Made by a program: the position numbers and the translations under genes
Shown: positions 37,680-50,587 of the stretch, piece by piece
Position numbering within the stretch: the first letter of the stretch is position 1
How the letters are laid out: every line of letters begins with the position of its first letter
Notes under the pieces: model-generated
Databases searched by the model: none
Told to the model about the DNA's origin: nothing
Seen by the model: only the letters and a program-made list of their open reading frames with translations
Assembly: GCA_003255025.1 (NCBI GenBank)
Contig: QANY01011382.1
Span: 682,001-746,000, forward strand
Origin: Datisca glomerata
Lineage: Eukaryota; Streptophyta; Magnoliopsida; Cucurbitales; Datiscaceae
Reading direction: 5' to 3'
Length of the DNA stretch: 64,000 nt

Positions 37680-40600
37680 CACGTTAAATTCTCCAGAAGA
37701 CAGGAGAAGGAAAGTTGACCGGGATCTTTCTGTAAGGGTGGAGGAAGCCAGCCCAAACTGGCCCCGCATCCATCAATGAATATTATGTAAGGGTGGAAGA
37801 AGTTATACAATTTCTTCTCTTAAGAAGCTGCTTAAGCTTCATTCCCTAGATGTGGTGATTTTGAGTAAGACTATGAATTGTGCTAAACGGATGGATATAG
37901 TACGTATATCGTTAGGTATGAAGTTTTGTCTTCCTGGAAATCCACGTGGTCTTAGCGGTGGCCTTGCACTTCTTTGGAACGATGATGACTGTGTGGTAAT
38001 TTCTAAAGACTCTGATTTTTATATTGAAGCTAGTGTTTTTTATCCTTTAATTAATAAACATTGGCGTTTGTTTAGCTTGTATGCTAGTACTAACGAGGTT
38101 ACTAGGTGGGATCAATGAAATTTACTTAGGTGTCGTTTATCTAGATTATTTGAACCTTTTCTGATTTGTGGGGATTTTAATGCTATCTTTTCTACTACTG
38201 AAAAGAGATGAGGAAATCATATCTCTCGGTCTTCCACGGATGATTTTAACCAATTTATTTTAGATTATGGATTGTTGGATTTGGGTTATTCTGGAGTACA
38301 TTTTATGTGGACCAACAGAATAATGGACGGGAATCTCATTCAGGAACGTCTTGATAGATGTTTTAGTAATGAAGCTTATCCTAAAGGCAAACTGGAACAT
38401 ATCATGTGTTGTGGTTATGATCATATCATTTTATTTATTGACACAAATAAAAGAATTAGGAATTGGAAACGAATTTTCCGGCACGACAGACATTGGGTAA
38501 ATTTTGAGGATTGTCGTAAGCTGGTCGAGAATTGTTTGAAGAAGCAAACGGTTGGAAACCTATAGACGAAAAAATTCACAACATTCAAAAAAGGCTGTTG
38601 AAATGGAGAAAAAAAGAGTCGCCAGCTAATTTGAAAATTTTAGCCAGTAAGCTGGAGGCTCAGTTAAAAGATCTTTACTCCCAACCTTTGGATAAGGTGA
38701 ACTTGAACTAATCAAGGATCTTGAACATACACTTGGGACTGCCTTTGCCCAAGAAGAGACTTATTAGAGAGATAGAGCCAAGGTGGAGTGGTTACAAGAA
38801 TGGCATAAGAACACTAGGTTTTTTCACGCCAAAGTTAAAGGTTGCAGGAGGCATAATAAGATACATGGTCTGAGAGATCAACACGGTGTATGGGTGGTTA
38901 AACATGAATATTGAAGGAGGCCCAAAGGTACTTTATTGATCTTTTTAGCTCATCTAAGCCTAAGGACTTTGGACACCCTTAGTACTGTTTTCAGTAGACT
39001 GGATGATCTTGATGCGACCCGTCTTGTGCAAACTGTGGAGGAATGGGAGATGTATAAGATGGCGAAGGACATTGGGGATTTGAAGGCACTGGCCCTGATG
39101 ATTTTCTGGCTACTTTTTACAAACAACATTACGGGTTGTTACGTGATGATATTTGACATCTTGTTCATAATTTTTTTGATAATTTCAGCATGCCTAGGGA
39201 TATCAATTATACTTTTCTTGCTCTCATCCCTAAAATTAAAAGCCCGCAGAGTATGAAAGATCTTTGTCCTATCAGTTTGTGCAATGTGTTGTATAAAATT
39301 ATATATAAGATTCTTACTAATAAGTTGAGGGATGTTATAACTAAATTAGTTAATAAATCCCAAAGTGCTTTCATTCAGGGGATGAATAGTGACAATATCC
39401 TTATTGATTACGAGTTCATGCATTCTCGCAGAACTAGGAGGAATAAAAGGAGTGGAGAGGTTGTTATTAAACTTGATATGAATATTAGTGACAATATCCT
39501 TATTGCTTATGAGTTCATGCATTCTCTCAGAACTAGGAGGAATAAAGGAGTGGATAGGTTGTTATTAAACTTGATAGGGTGGAATGAGATTTTGTTATTG
39601 CTGTTATGAGATGTATGGGTTTTCGTGATACTTGGTGCATATGGATTTATCTTTGCCTTTCCACAGTTTCTTTCAGTGTCATTGTTAACGATGACATTTA
39701 TGGCATTGTCTACCCGGAAAGAGGTATTCGATAGGGGGACCCGATATCACCTTATCGTTTTATCCTGAGCTCGAAAGTGCTATCTTCGCTCATAATTGCT
39801 GTTGATGTGTCGGGGGCCATACATGATTTCAAAGCCTCTAGAGATGGTCCGTCGATGTCTCATCTTTTCTTTGTCGATGACAGTCTTTTATTTTGTAAAG
39901 AGTCAGAAATCGAATTCAAGCAGATTGAGGCTATCTTGACAATCTATGGCTCAATTTCAGGTTAGGTGATTAATTTTCAGAAAGTAGTATTGTTTTTAGT
40001 TCTAATGTGAAGGCAACGAATCATAAATTGCTTGCTAGTATTCTCGGATAGAGGTTCGTAGTAATCTGGGGAGATATCTGGGTCTAGAAACCAATTTTCA
40101 TTTATCTAAACAGGCACTTTTCAATGATATCAAGGATAAAACTCTGATTAAAGTTAACGGTTGGGCTGAGAGGTGGCTTTCTGTGGCAGGTCGGGAGATC
40201 ATGATTAAAGCTATTGCTCAGGCGATTCTGATTTATGCTATGTCCTGCTTTAAATTACCTTTATCTTTAATTAATTACCTTTGCATCAGACTTAGTAAAT
40301 TTTGGTGGGGTGCATCTTTTGCTAGAGCGGGTATTTATTGGGCCTCCTGGAGTAAACTTACTAATGATAGGGATACTGGAGGTAGAGCTTTTAAAGACCT
40401 TCCTTGTTTCAATCTTTCGATGCTTGCTAAACAAGGTTGGAGAATTATTAAAGATCCAGACTCCCCTTTAGCCAAAATTTTGAAAGCTAAATATTACCGG
40501 AATAGTGATTTTTTGAATGTTAAAATTGGTTATCATCCCTCATGGGGATGGCTTAGTCTGTTGGAGGGTAGGAAAACTCTCAATTATGGTCTTTGCTGGA

Positions 40601-41654
40601 AGATTGTAAATGGGAAAAATGTGGATATCTGGAAGGATTCGTGGATCCCCAGACCGGTGCTTTTTAAGGTTTGTTCCCCACCTAATCAGAATTAGTCTAC
40701 CGTTGAAGATCTTGTTGGCTTGAATGGTACTTGGAACAAACAGATGATTGATGACTATTTCTATAAGGAAGATGCTGAAACTATTCAGTCAATTCATCTT
40801 AGTTCTTTCACTCACGAGGATAAGCTTATCTGGTTTTACACTAGGATGTGGAGTATACAATTATATCTGGTTATAAAGTTGCCCTTAATCTACTTTAGAA
40901 CGGGAATCTCAGGCATTCGGTGGTGTATGGAGTTTCTAGCTACCCTTCAGACGAATCTACTTATTAGATAAAAATCTGGAGACTTAGAATCCCTCCAAAA
41001 ACCAAGGATTTCTTATGGAGATGTTCCAAAAAAATTTTGGCCTTGAAAAATAACCTTGTTAAAAAAGGCATGAATATTTGTGATCGTCGCTTCTTCTGTG
41101 GCATGGAGCAAGAACATGGTCTTCATGTTTTTTTAGGTGTCAATTCAGTCGTGCCTTTTGGTTGCAAGCCCCTTGTCTTTCCACATTGGCCATTTTGTTG
41201 GTAATGACATTTTCGCTGTTTGGAAATTTTTTTGCCTGATGGTAAAATATCGTTTGGATGAAGAAGCCTGTTTACGTTGGTTTTCTCCAGGGATTTGGCG
41301 CATCTGGAAATATCAGAATACTGCTTGTTTTAGAGGGATATCTACTTCACCTTTGGACGTTGTCAATGATTTAAGGAGACATTATGAGCATTGTTATAAG
41401 GCAGATTCTATCGATGGAAAGGAATCTTATGAGATGTTATTAAATATGGATCAAGATGAGGATGTGGTTAATAGGGAAAATCGTGCTTTGGATAAATGCC
41501 TCATGGGTCAATGATGTTGTTGGTCTGGGATGATAATCAAATTGCACATAAGCTTGCTAGATTGGGTAGAGATGGGTTATGTCAGATTTGGATAGACGAT
41601 ATACCGTTTTGGCTGTCTAGGGAGTGTAATATTGCTTCTTACCTATCATGTTAA
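37680..41654 (+). pseudogene. LINE ORF2 remnant (endonuclease, RT, RNase H)
   Basis: In order: endonuclease motifs 'GLSGGLALLWNDDD' (about 37950), 'LICGDFNAIF' (38160) and 'ERLDRCFSNEAYPKG' with 'YDHIILF' (38340–38450, where SDH is expected). Next are reverse transcriptase motifs 'TFLALIPKIKSPQSMKDL' (39210), 'SAFIQG', and catalytic 'FVDDSLLF' (39870) for the usual FADD. These are followed by the post-RT 'AGREIMIKAI' and 'FNLSMLAKQGWRII' region (40180–40690), a zf-RVT-like piece near 41000, and an RNase H-like tail 'IAHKLARLGRDGL' ending at 41654. Frame changes and stops occur throughout, plus an internal 99-bp duplication in the RT. Confidence 0.8.
39388..39585 (+). repeat. 99-bp tandem duplication inside LINE RT
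   Basis: A 99-bp unit starting 'agtgacaatatccttattg' occurs at 39388–39486 and again at 39487–39585 with few differences. The second copy has one A fewer in 'aataaagg' than the first ('aataaaagg'), which shifts the frame. The unit covers the conserved '(D)NILIAYE…' segment between the RT palm motifs. Confidence 0.8.
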
Positions 41655-41931
41655 TGTTTGTCTCGTCTTTAGTGGCTAGTACTCTTTTTCCTTTCTCTGG
41701 CTTTTCCCCTTTGGGGTTTTTTCCAGTTAAAGGTATTAATGAGGCTAGCTATGGGGTTTGGTCGGTTAGGTGCAGGTTAGATGATGGGGCGTTAAGGAGG
41801 TGCTAGCCTAGCTGGGATGTCCTAGTGCTCCTCTTGATTTCCTAATCCCAATCCCTTTCCTTTTTATTCGTTGTGGGGTGTTTTTTGTATACCCCATTTC
41901 TTTTGACAAAAAAAATATTAATTGAAGGAGA

Positions 41932-43400
41932 GAGAGTGTGATTGGTAAATAACAATTATATATTTTAATTTTATTAAAAATATAAAATAAGTAGCTAATA
42001 TTTTATGATGAGAGAGAGAGAGAGTGCGTGTGATTGATAAGTTAAATAATGTTAATTTAATTAAAATATTAATTATTAATTAAAGCAGAAAGTGATTGAG
42101 AAAGTAATTATTTCTACTGTAATTGAAGACGATTGATTGAGAAGGTAATTATTTCTAATGTAATTGAAGATGCGTGATTGATAATGTAACTATTTCCTTT
42201 ATATGATATTTTTAATTACATAATAGTATTACATGTTTAAAAGTAATTCAAAAGTAATTAATTACATAATAATATTATATATTTACTCAATTACTACTAT
42301 AATTGAATATGACTGATTAATAAGATAATGCTACTCTCTTTTATCTCTACTGTAAAGTGTGATTGATAATGTAATTAGTTACATAGTAAATGGATTTAAC
42401 AGTCAATAAAAATAATTAATTACATAGTAATTACACAAATCAATTCAAAAGTAATTAATTACATAGTAGTTATATAATAGTATTGCATATTTATCCAATA
42501 TTTCCTTTATTAATTGAAGGCGATAGTGATTGATAAGGTAATTATTTCTATTATTACATATTTACCCAATTACTATTGTAATTGAAGATGAATGATTAAT
42601 AAGACAATGTTACTCTCTCCTATAATTGAAGATGCGTGACTAATAAGGTAATTAATTACATAGTAAATATATATTAATAGTCAAAAATAATAATTAATTA
42701 CATAGTAATTACAAAATTACTTTCAAAAGTAATTAATACATAGTAATTACATAATAGTATTATATATTTACCAATTATTTCTCTTATTAATTGAAGGCAA
42801 TTATTTCTATTGTTAATATATATTTACTATGTAATTAATTATATTATCAATCACTCATTTTCAATTACAGTAATTATATAATAGTATTACATTGTTAATT
42901 GAAGAAGAGAGTGATTGATAATGTAATTATTAATTAAAGGAGTGAAGCTTTAAATTCTTGATTTATAGTAGAAATCGGTGTCAACCTTTCATCTTCTTCA
43001 ATGACTTTTAGGTTGAAAAAGAGAGAGAGAGAATGATACATTAATTGAAGATGAGAGAGAGAGTGCTACTCTTTTTAGGCGTTAAAGATGGAGAGAGAGA
43101 GAACTACCATTATTCGAAGAGAAAAAATTAATTGAAGGATAGAGAGTATTGGTAAATAATAATTAATGTTTTGATTTTATTAAAAAATTAAATATAAAAT
43201 ATTTATTTAATATTTTATGTTTAGAGAGAGGGTGATTGATAAGATAATTAATATTAATTTGATTAAAAAATTTAAAATTTAACATTTGTTTAATGTTTTA
43301 TGATAAGAGAGAGTTTTGATTTGATTTGAGAGAGAGGGGGGAGAGTAAGGATTGGAGAGAGAGAGTTGTTGATTGAGATATATATATAAATATTTACATT
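41932..43400. repeat. degenerate tandem repeat, ~278-bp period, with GA runs
   Basis: Right of the LINE the repeat tract resumes. 'tttactcaattactactataattgaa' like phrases begin at about 42282 and 42561. 'tacatagtaattac' begins at 42421 and 42699, giving a spacing of 278–279 bp. At least two diverged copies span about 42180–42800, with partial ones either side. The composition is dominated by 'gtaattaattacatag' and 'gattgataag'. GAGAGA runs recur at 42008–42024 and 43020–43350. Confidence 0.65.
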
Positions 43401-44027
43401 AACATTAATTTTGAATGAAACATTGAGGTAGAATAATTGATAGAAAGATAACGTGATATTTTAATGACAATTTCAAAAATAAATATGAATGGTACTTATG
43501 ATATTTATATTACAAAATTCAGTAGCTTAAAAACAGATTTAACAAAAATATAATATTTTTAAAAGCTCCATAAATATCTAATCATACACTATAATATTAC
43601 TATTTGTCTAAAAATCACTTAATTAAGGGTGTGTAAAGTATTAGCCCAACCGATCGAACCAAACCAAACTGTGTCAGTTCTCAGTATTTTATTTCTTCGA
43701 TTAGATTCAGTTCGATTCGGCTAATTTAAAAAAATACAAGTTTAATTGATAAGTTTTTCTCTGAAAAATTGATCAGTTGAATCTGATTATAACTGAGAAA
43801 ATATATTTTAAAGTATACATGTGTCTATATATATAATATCAAAATTCCAAATAAATCAAACTGATTACAACTACAACTGAACCAACCAAACCAGTTACTT
43901 CACTTTATTTGAACCACGATCTTGCATTTCTTCTTCTTTTTTACCCTTTATTTGAAGGCAAGTGAAGACTACTCCGACCATTGAATTGGATTACCCCTCG
44001 GACGTATATTCTTAAGTCTTGACATCC
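43401..44027. other. AT-rich sequence, no gene seen
   Basis: No coding potential. 43630–43900 contains 'gatcgaaccaaaccaaac' and later 'actgaaccaaccaaaccag', phrases common in degenerate dispersed repeats, but no clear boundaries. Confidence 0.4.
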
Positions 44028-44104
44028 TTAGGCAAGGTTGATTTTAGCCCCCAAAAGTTGAGCAATCTCTTCAGGTTCAACAGGCCTCTCTTGTTTAAGG
44101 TCCT
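44028..44104 (-). other. possible orphan terminal exon
   Basis: On the minus strand a clean acceptor 'tttttggttctag' precedes 77 nt that read 'DLKQERPVEPEEIAQLLG' and end AKINLA-stop. The composition looks like real protein and differs from the surroundings, and a polypyrimidine tract is present. I do not recognise the protein and cannot find its upstream exons. They may lie beyond the copia insertion or be lost. Confidence 0.3.
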
Positions 44105-44630
44105 CTAGAACCAAAAACAAGTGTAAATTGAAGTGCCGTGATGTTTTTATGCTTTCCGAAAACACTATAATGTAAACATATACAGCTAAAACTAAAAGGA
44201 AAAGTTCTTTTTTCCTTTTAACATGAAGAGAGATCATCTCATATTTCAACAAAAAGAGAAGACCGTGTTACATCTAAACTGTTTATTTTATTTTCAATGA
44301 CCCAAATCTGATTAAAAAATTAAAAGAAAATAAATTATTATTTTTTTTCATTTTTCATGCTATTTAGATCTAGGCCGTCGTTTTTAACTTCAACGGTCGA
44401 GATATGACCAACATAATCAGAACCGAAGGTGATTCAAACTCCTGCAAAAGTGATTGACATGATTGAAGTTTTCATTGCAAAATGGCTTTCATTTCAATCC
44501 CCGCTAAGTCGATCAGAGAAGTTACTTCCAAATGAACAAGCCGTCTGAACAGATGCCGAAAACTTTTGGAAAGTTTGGGTGCCAAGGTAATAGAGTTTTG
44601 TTACAATAACAGTTGCATATCTGCAAAAAA

Positions 44631-44754
44631 CTATCTTTTCTTCTTTCCACCCTTTGCAGATTTTGTAGGCCCAGCACCAGAACTTGATGTGGATGCAGGT
44701 TTTCTTAGTCCTTCCCTGATGCTTGGGGACCAACTCTGCCACAAGGACGAACAG
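44631..44754 (-). other. possible orphan C-terminal exon, lysine-rich tail
   Basis: After an acceptor-like 'ttggcaggaaaacag', the minus strand reads 'SSLWQSWSPSIREGLRKP', a Ser/Thr/Gly/Ala-rich linker, then KSAKGGKKKR and a stop. The basic tail and hydrophilic linker look like a protein C-terminus. It may belong to the same lost gene as the segment at 44028–44104 (for instance as an alternative last exon). I do not recognise the family. Confidence 0.3.
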
Positions 44755-46286
44755 CTGTTTTCCTGCCAATATAATCACAATTTGATCACATGCTTGTAAA
44801 AAAAACCACCTTTTTTTGCTAATCATGACGACGGTTAGCCCATTCGTGCTAGTAGAATCACTTCAGTAGGAACAAGTGGTCATCCTACGGAACCCCGCTC
44901 TGCTCGAGATATCAAGTTTCCTTAGAAGAATTATGAGGTAGCAGAATTCCTACTAAGAACTGGAATTTGGATCAAATAATTCGCCAAAACCAAGAACTCT
45001 GGTTGTTAATTTACTACAGCCAATATCCATCCACTAGCTGCGTTCCAACATTTACAGAAAGGTAGAAAAGTAAAGACATACAAGTCAGGACAAATGAATT
45101 GCTCGAAATAGCAACAGACGATGAGAATGTGTAGACTAACTACTGTCCTCTTATAATATCTCACAAAGAGACCTAAAGTAAAACTCAAAAAGTCATTCCA
45201 GTCTGTTCAAATGACAGAAATCCTGTTAGAGAGAAGAAAGAAGATATAGTTCAATATAAATACATTCATTTCTCCTATACGTGAACCAACATAATGAAGG
45301 AAAAGAGACAGTCTGAGGACCCAATAAGGCTAGCCACAAACACAAAGATGATACCAGAACACTTCCTCTTATGAATTTTATTAAATGCAATATTTATCTG
45401 GAACGTACAAAATAGCTCACATATCATGGTTAAGACAGGAAAAGAAAATTGAATTCAGGCAGTGCAGAATCCCAAAAGCCATGACCAAAAAGGATAATGA
45501 GAAACCACATTCAGACAACACCAAAGACCTAACCCAACCCAACCCAACCCAAAAATAATCCAGACTCTAGCTATTGGCAATGAGAAAAAACAAAACTTGA
45601 ATAGAAGAATCAGAAGCAAAGCTCATTGAGAAAAGAGACAACTGCTACAAAATGACATCTCCAGAAATAACTTTGTTCAGCTTGAGACTATGCATGTGTG
45701 ATGTTCCCATCTCACATTTTGACCATTCAGTAGAGGCTGAGTGAAATGTATGCCAAAACTAGTCCAATGAACCAGTATCTTTCAAAATCACCACCTTTTT
45801 TATTTTTATTTTTTATCACCACCATAAAAATATCTATCTTTATCACTTATCACCATGATTTTGTAGGCGAAACATTAGAAACCACAGACATCGTGAACTC
45901 TCTCACAACGACACACTATAGATAAGTAACAACAAACAAGCATAAGACAAATGGAAATATCAAATATAATTGGTAAATTAGTTCTCCACAATGCTTTCTA
46001 AGACTTTTTATTAAGAATGATCACTTTTTAGTAACCTTAGCTAGGAAATAACTATTAGCATCCCTCCCCTCCCAGAACGATTTAGTATCTAATTCTATTA
46101 CAGAGTATCACCAAGATTTCGTTGCATTGATTGGCACTTAAACTACAAAGTGCAAACTACCTTAGATTAAGGCTTAAGAATTAAGAAACAATAAAAAATA
46201 TGTTCGCAACTCAATAAGGTTCATCATCTCTACAGCTCATCATTTTTCCATTCAAGATCAGAACCAATGGGTTTATCATTTCTATA
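44755..46286. other. no gene seen; may contain decayed copia 5' end
   Basis: AT-rich, stop-filled. A short (AACCC)n tract lies at about 45530–45552. The stretch just before the copia primer-binding site would normally be the 5' LTR, but I see no TG…CA boundary and no match to the sequence after the copia body. Confidence 0.4.
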
Positions 46287-46298
46287 TGGTATCAGAGC
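46287..46298 (+). promoter_or_regulatory. copia primer-binding site
   Basis: TGGTATCAGAGC matches the 3' end complement of plant initiator methionine tRNA, the standard primer for copia reverse transcription. It lies 24 bp before the gag ATG at 46322. Confidence 0.85.
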
Positions 46299-46321
46299 AG
46301 TGATTCTGAGAACCAACACAT

Positions 46322-49300
46322 ATGGCAGAACCATCAACCTCCGGCCAGCTTCACCACCATGACACCAATCCCAGACTAACCTCCATCCTGCTCACTGGCC
46401 ATAACTATATACCATGGGCCAGGACGGCTCGGGTGAGCCTGAAAGGAAGAGGCAGACTGGGCTTCGTGGACGGCAGTAAGCCAAGACCATACGAAACTCA
46501 GAAGAATGGGACATCATGGACAGCCAGGTAATGACCTGGATAACAAATTCAATAGACCCAAAACTCAGTGAAATTTTTTGTTTTTGTGAAACAGGACAGG
46601 AACTCTGGGAAGAAATCCGGAGCAACTATTGTGAACAAAACAATTTTGCGCAAGTCTTTGAACTTAAACGAGAGATTTCCCAAGCAAAACAGGGGGACAG
46701 ATCAGTACCGGAGCTAACCGGGTTTTTAAAATCTAAGTTCAAAGAACTTGAAACCCTGAGACCGATGACCACTGACCTAAAGGAACTCCAAGAACGGGCT
46801 GAGCAAGATATGGTTTACCACTTCTTGACGGCTCTCGACTCAAGCTACGAAGCATTCCGAGCTCAGATCTTGATGTCGACAGAGAAGCCAACTTTTGCCA
46901 CGGTCTCAGCCACGGTTCAAAGAGAAGAAACCAGGCGACGAGTCATGAGTACCAGAGATGACAAGGCGGAGGCACTAGCCATGGCGATCCGCGGCTTCCT
47001 CCGAAACCCTAACCCTAAGGAAGGGGGAAGACACCGCGGACAACCAGGCGAGCAGGTGAGATGCAGCCACTGCCGAAAGGAAGGGCACACCCATGATCGG
47101 TGCTGGAACCTGCACCCTCATCTCCGACAGAACCAGAGAAAGTTCCAGAACGAGCGAGGGAGCTGCGCGAAAAGTGACGAGCGAGGAGGCTCCACGAAAC
47201 CTTTCCCCTTTTATACCGAGGGTTTTAGCGGAGCGGGTCACGGGTCAGGACCCGACCCAGACCGCAGGGCACACAAGATAGATGGACCCGGTTCAGGCAA
47301 TGGGTACCGACCCGATCGAATGGAAGAAATAGACCGATCCGGATCCATTAGAGTGGACCTGCACCCAGACAACAACGCACAGATGGCTACACTGCTTAAA
47401 CAATTTGGAGATTTTTTGCGTGATACCTCAGGTTCATCTATTTGCAATACTGTCAATTATTTTTCTAAATCTGCAAATTTTTGTCACAACTTAGAACACT
47501 GGATAATAGACTCTGGTGTCTCTGACCACATGACTTATAACACAAAAAATCTACACAGTCTCACTAAATTAGAAAAATCACAACACGTGACGGTAGCCAA
47601 TGGAAATAAAGTTCCAATTTTTGGCACAGGATCGACCACACTCTTCACAAAAACCATTAACAACGTACTTTGTCTACCCAATTTTAACTCCAATCTCCCA
47701 TCCGTCAGTAAAATAACCAAAGACTTAAACTGCAACGTTACCTTTTCACCTGACAAAGTAATTTTTCAGGATCGAGTCATCGGGAGGAAGATTGGTGAAG
47801 GAAAATTTAGAAACGGTCTGTACTACTTAGAAGATACCGACAAAACATGTCTGGCCACCTCTAGTACAATACAAAAAGACAAAATATTTCATTGGAGATT
47901 CGGTCATCCTTTCGACAAAATCCTAAACAAATTACTTGGTTGTAATTCAGACTCTAGCCGTTGCTCAGTCTGCAAACTCTCAAAACAAACCAGGTTACCT
48001 TTTCCACTATCTAGTAGTACGACAAAACGATGTTTTGAATTAATCCATTCTAATGTTTGGGGACCTGCCCCAGTTGACTCATATAATAAATTCAAATATT
48101 TTGTTACCTTTATTGATGATTTCTCTAGCACCACATGGTTATATATTTTGAAATCAAAAAATGAAGTCTTCAGTCGTTTTCAAGAATTCAACAAGTTAGT
48201 CGAAACTCAATTTGAAACAACCATAAAAATCTTTAGGTCTGACAATGGAACCGAGTATACTAACAACACCTTTTTTTGAGTTCTTTAAACAAAAGGGTAT
48301 ACGACATCAAACCACCTGTATCCACACCTCACAACAAAACGGTGTCTCAGAACGCAAAAACTGACACCTTCTCGAAATGACTAGGGCTCTCCTCCTCCAA
48401 AATAACGTACCCAAACGATACTGGTCAGACGCAATACTCACAGCAACATACCTTATCAATTGATTACCCAGTGTAAAATTGCATCTGAAAAGCCCTCTAG
48501 AAATTCTCAAGGGTAGGAAAATTAATCTTGATCACATACGAGTATTCGGATGTACATGCTACGTACACATTCCAAAACTTGATAAATTGGACAAAACCTC
48601 GGGCGAAACCCTATTTTTGGGGTATTCCGCTGAAAAAAAGGGGTATAAATGCTACGACCCAATAAACCATAAACTCTACATCTCACGCGATGTACAATTT
48701 TTAGAACTAGAATCTTTTTACCCAAAGGACTCCGACAATCATAACCACCACCAAACATTTCCGCTACCTAACAGTATTATTTCCTCCGATATCATAAGAT
48801 AGGAACATGATAACACATCAACTACGCCTGAGACAACTATCTCAGGGGGAGCAACTGATGAGGCAGTTGTCACTGATGAAGCAGTAATCGTAAGAAGATC
48901 AACAAGGCAAACTCAACCCCCAGCAAGATTAAAAGACTATGTGTCCCATCAGGTTCTATACCCTATCCAAAATTTCCTATCTTATGATAAAATCTCTAAC
49001 ATCCACAGGGCATACTTGGGAAAAATTGATGAAACAGATGAGCCAAAGACCTATCAAGAATCCCAACTCGACCCTAAATGGAGAAAGGCGATGAATGAAG
49101 AACTCCTAGCCTTGGAAAAAAATGAAACTTGGGACATAATCCCACTACCCAACGGGAAGAAACCCGTAGGATGTAAATGGGTCTACAAGACCAAATACAA
49201 CAGCAACGGCACTATCGAGAGATATAAAGCCCGACTAGTTGCCAGAGGCTTTACTCAGACATATGGAGTAGATTACCAGGAGATGTTCGCTCCAGTAGCA

Positions 49301-50587
49301 AAAAATGAACACAATTCGAGTACTACTATCCGTTGCCACCAACCTCAGCTGGGAACTATATCAAATGGATGTAAAAAACGCATTTCTCCAAGGAAATCTG
49401 GAAGAAGAAGTATATATGTCCTTACCTCCAGGGCACGAGAAAGCAACACACCCATATCTGGTATGTAGATTAAAGAAGGCTATCTACGGCCTGAAACAGT
49501 CACCAAGGGCATGGTATGGAAAATTAAGCCTGTCTCTTTTAAAGATTAACTTCGTCAAAAGCACGGTTGACTCGTCTATGTTTGTCAAACACACGAACAA
49601 CTCCACCACCATCATTTTAGTCTACGTAGATGACATTATCATCACCGGAAATAACCACGATGAAATATGGAGTGTTCAAGAATTTCTAAAAGGAGAGTTT
49701 GATATTAAAGATCTAGGAAAACTGAAGTACTTCCTAGGGATAGAAATAGCTCACTCGAAGAAGGGATTGTTTCTATCTCAAAGAAAATATATCTTAGACT
49801 TGTTAAAAGAAACATGCATGATAGGGGCAAAACATGCTAGCACACCAATGGAAACCAACATGAAAATAGGACTGAATGATGGCAAACCAATAACTGATAT
49901 AGGCCAATATCAAAGACTAGTAGGAAAACTAATTTATCTAACGGTCACAAGACCATATATCACTTTTGCAGTTAGCGTTATCAGTCAATTCATGCACGCA
50001 CCCTGCAAAAAATCATCAAGCAGCCCCGCAGGAAGGATACTCAGATACCTTAAAGGAACACCCGGCCAAGGGATATGGATAAAGAAAACCGGGGCAAACT
50101 CCGTTGTTGGATACACTGACGCTGACTGGGCAGGTAGTTACGATAAAAAATCTACAACTGGCTTTTGTGTCTTTGTAGGTGGGAACTTAGTGACCTGGAA
50201 GAGTAAGAAACAAACTGTTGTAGCAAGGTCAAGTGCAGAGGCAGAATACAGAGCCATGGCCTCCACTGCTAGCAAACTCACATGGATTAGACATCTCCTT
50301 CAAGACATGAAGGTTGAGATGAGAAAACCGATAGAGATGCACTGTGACAACCAAGCAGCACGTCATATTGCAATGAACCCCGTTTTTCACGAGAGAACCA
50401 AACATATTGAAGTGGACTGTCATTTCATAAGAGAGAAAGTACAGTCTGGAGAAATCACCATTCCCTTTGTACGTAGTGAAGACCAGCTAGCCGACATCTT
50501 CACCAAAGCCCTTGACAAAAATAATCTCCAAAGAATACTTGACAAGTTAGGCTCGATCAACCTATACGAACCCAACTTGAGGGGGAG
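46322..50587 (+). pseudogene. copia gag-pol polyprotein, frame-broken
   Basis: Gag starts at 46322. A CCHC zinc knuckle CSHCRKEGHTHDRC lies near 47070. Protease active site reads DSGVSDHM (about 47515; DSGASDHM is usual, DSG kept). The pre-integrase 'HWRFGHP' is at 47895. Integrase core residues are visible: D in FIDDFS, D in SDNGTEY, E in NGVSERKN. The RT box is 'YVDDIIITG' (49625) and the RNase H is 'YTDADWAGS' to 'DQLADIFTKAL' (50110–50515). Frame changes occur near 46505, 48275 (T7 run) and 49300 (A6 run). Stops occur near 48361 and 48462 (TGA) and at 48800 (TAG). Gag and pol were one frame originally, as is normal for copia. Confidence 0.85.

Larger units (their letters stand above)
35512..41916 (+). 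mobile_element. L1-type LINE, 6.4 kb, with 15-bp TSD
   Basis: The element is bounded by the direct repeat ATTAATTGAAGGAGA at 35497–35511 and 41917–41931, a target duplication characteristic of target-primed reverse transcription. The right end carries a short A tract (41908–41915), as expected for a LINE 3' end. Inside, in the + direction, are an ORF1 remnant with a DUF4283-like region and an ORF2 remnant with endonuclease, reverse transcriptase and RNase H parts. Many stops and frame shifts make it inactive. It inserted about 0.9 kb upstream of the CAMTA start codon. The retained TSD and near-full span suggest a complete insertion that has since decayed. Confidence 0.85.
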
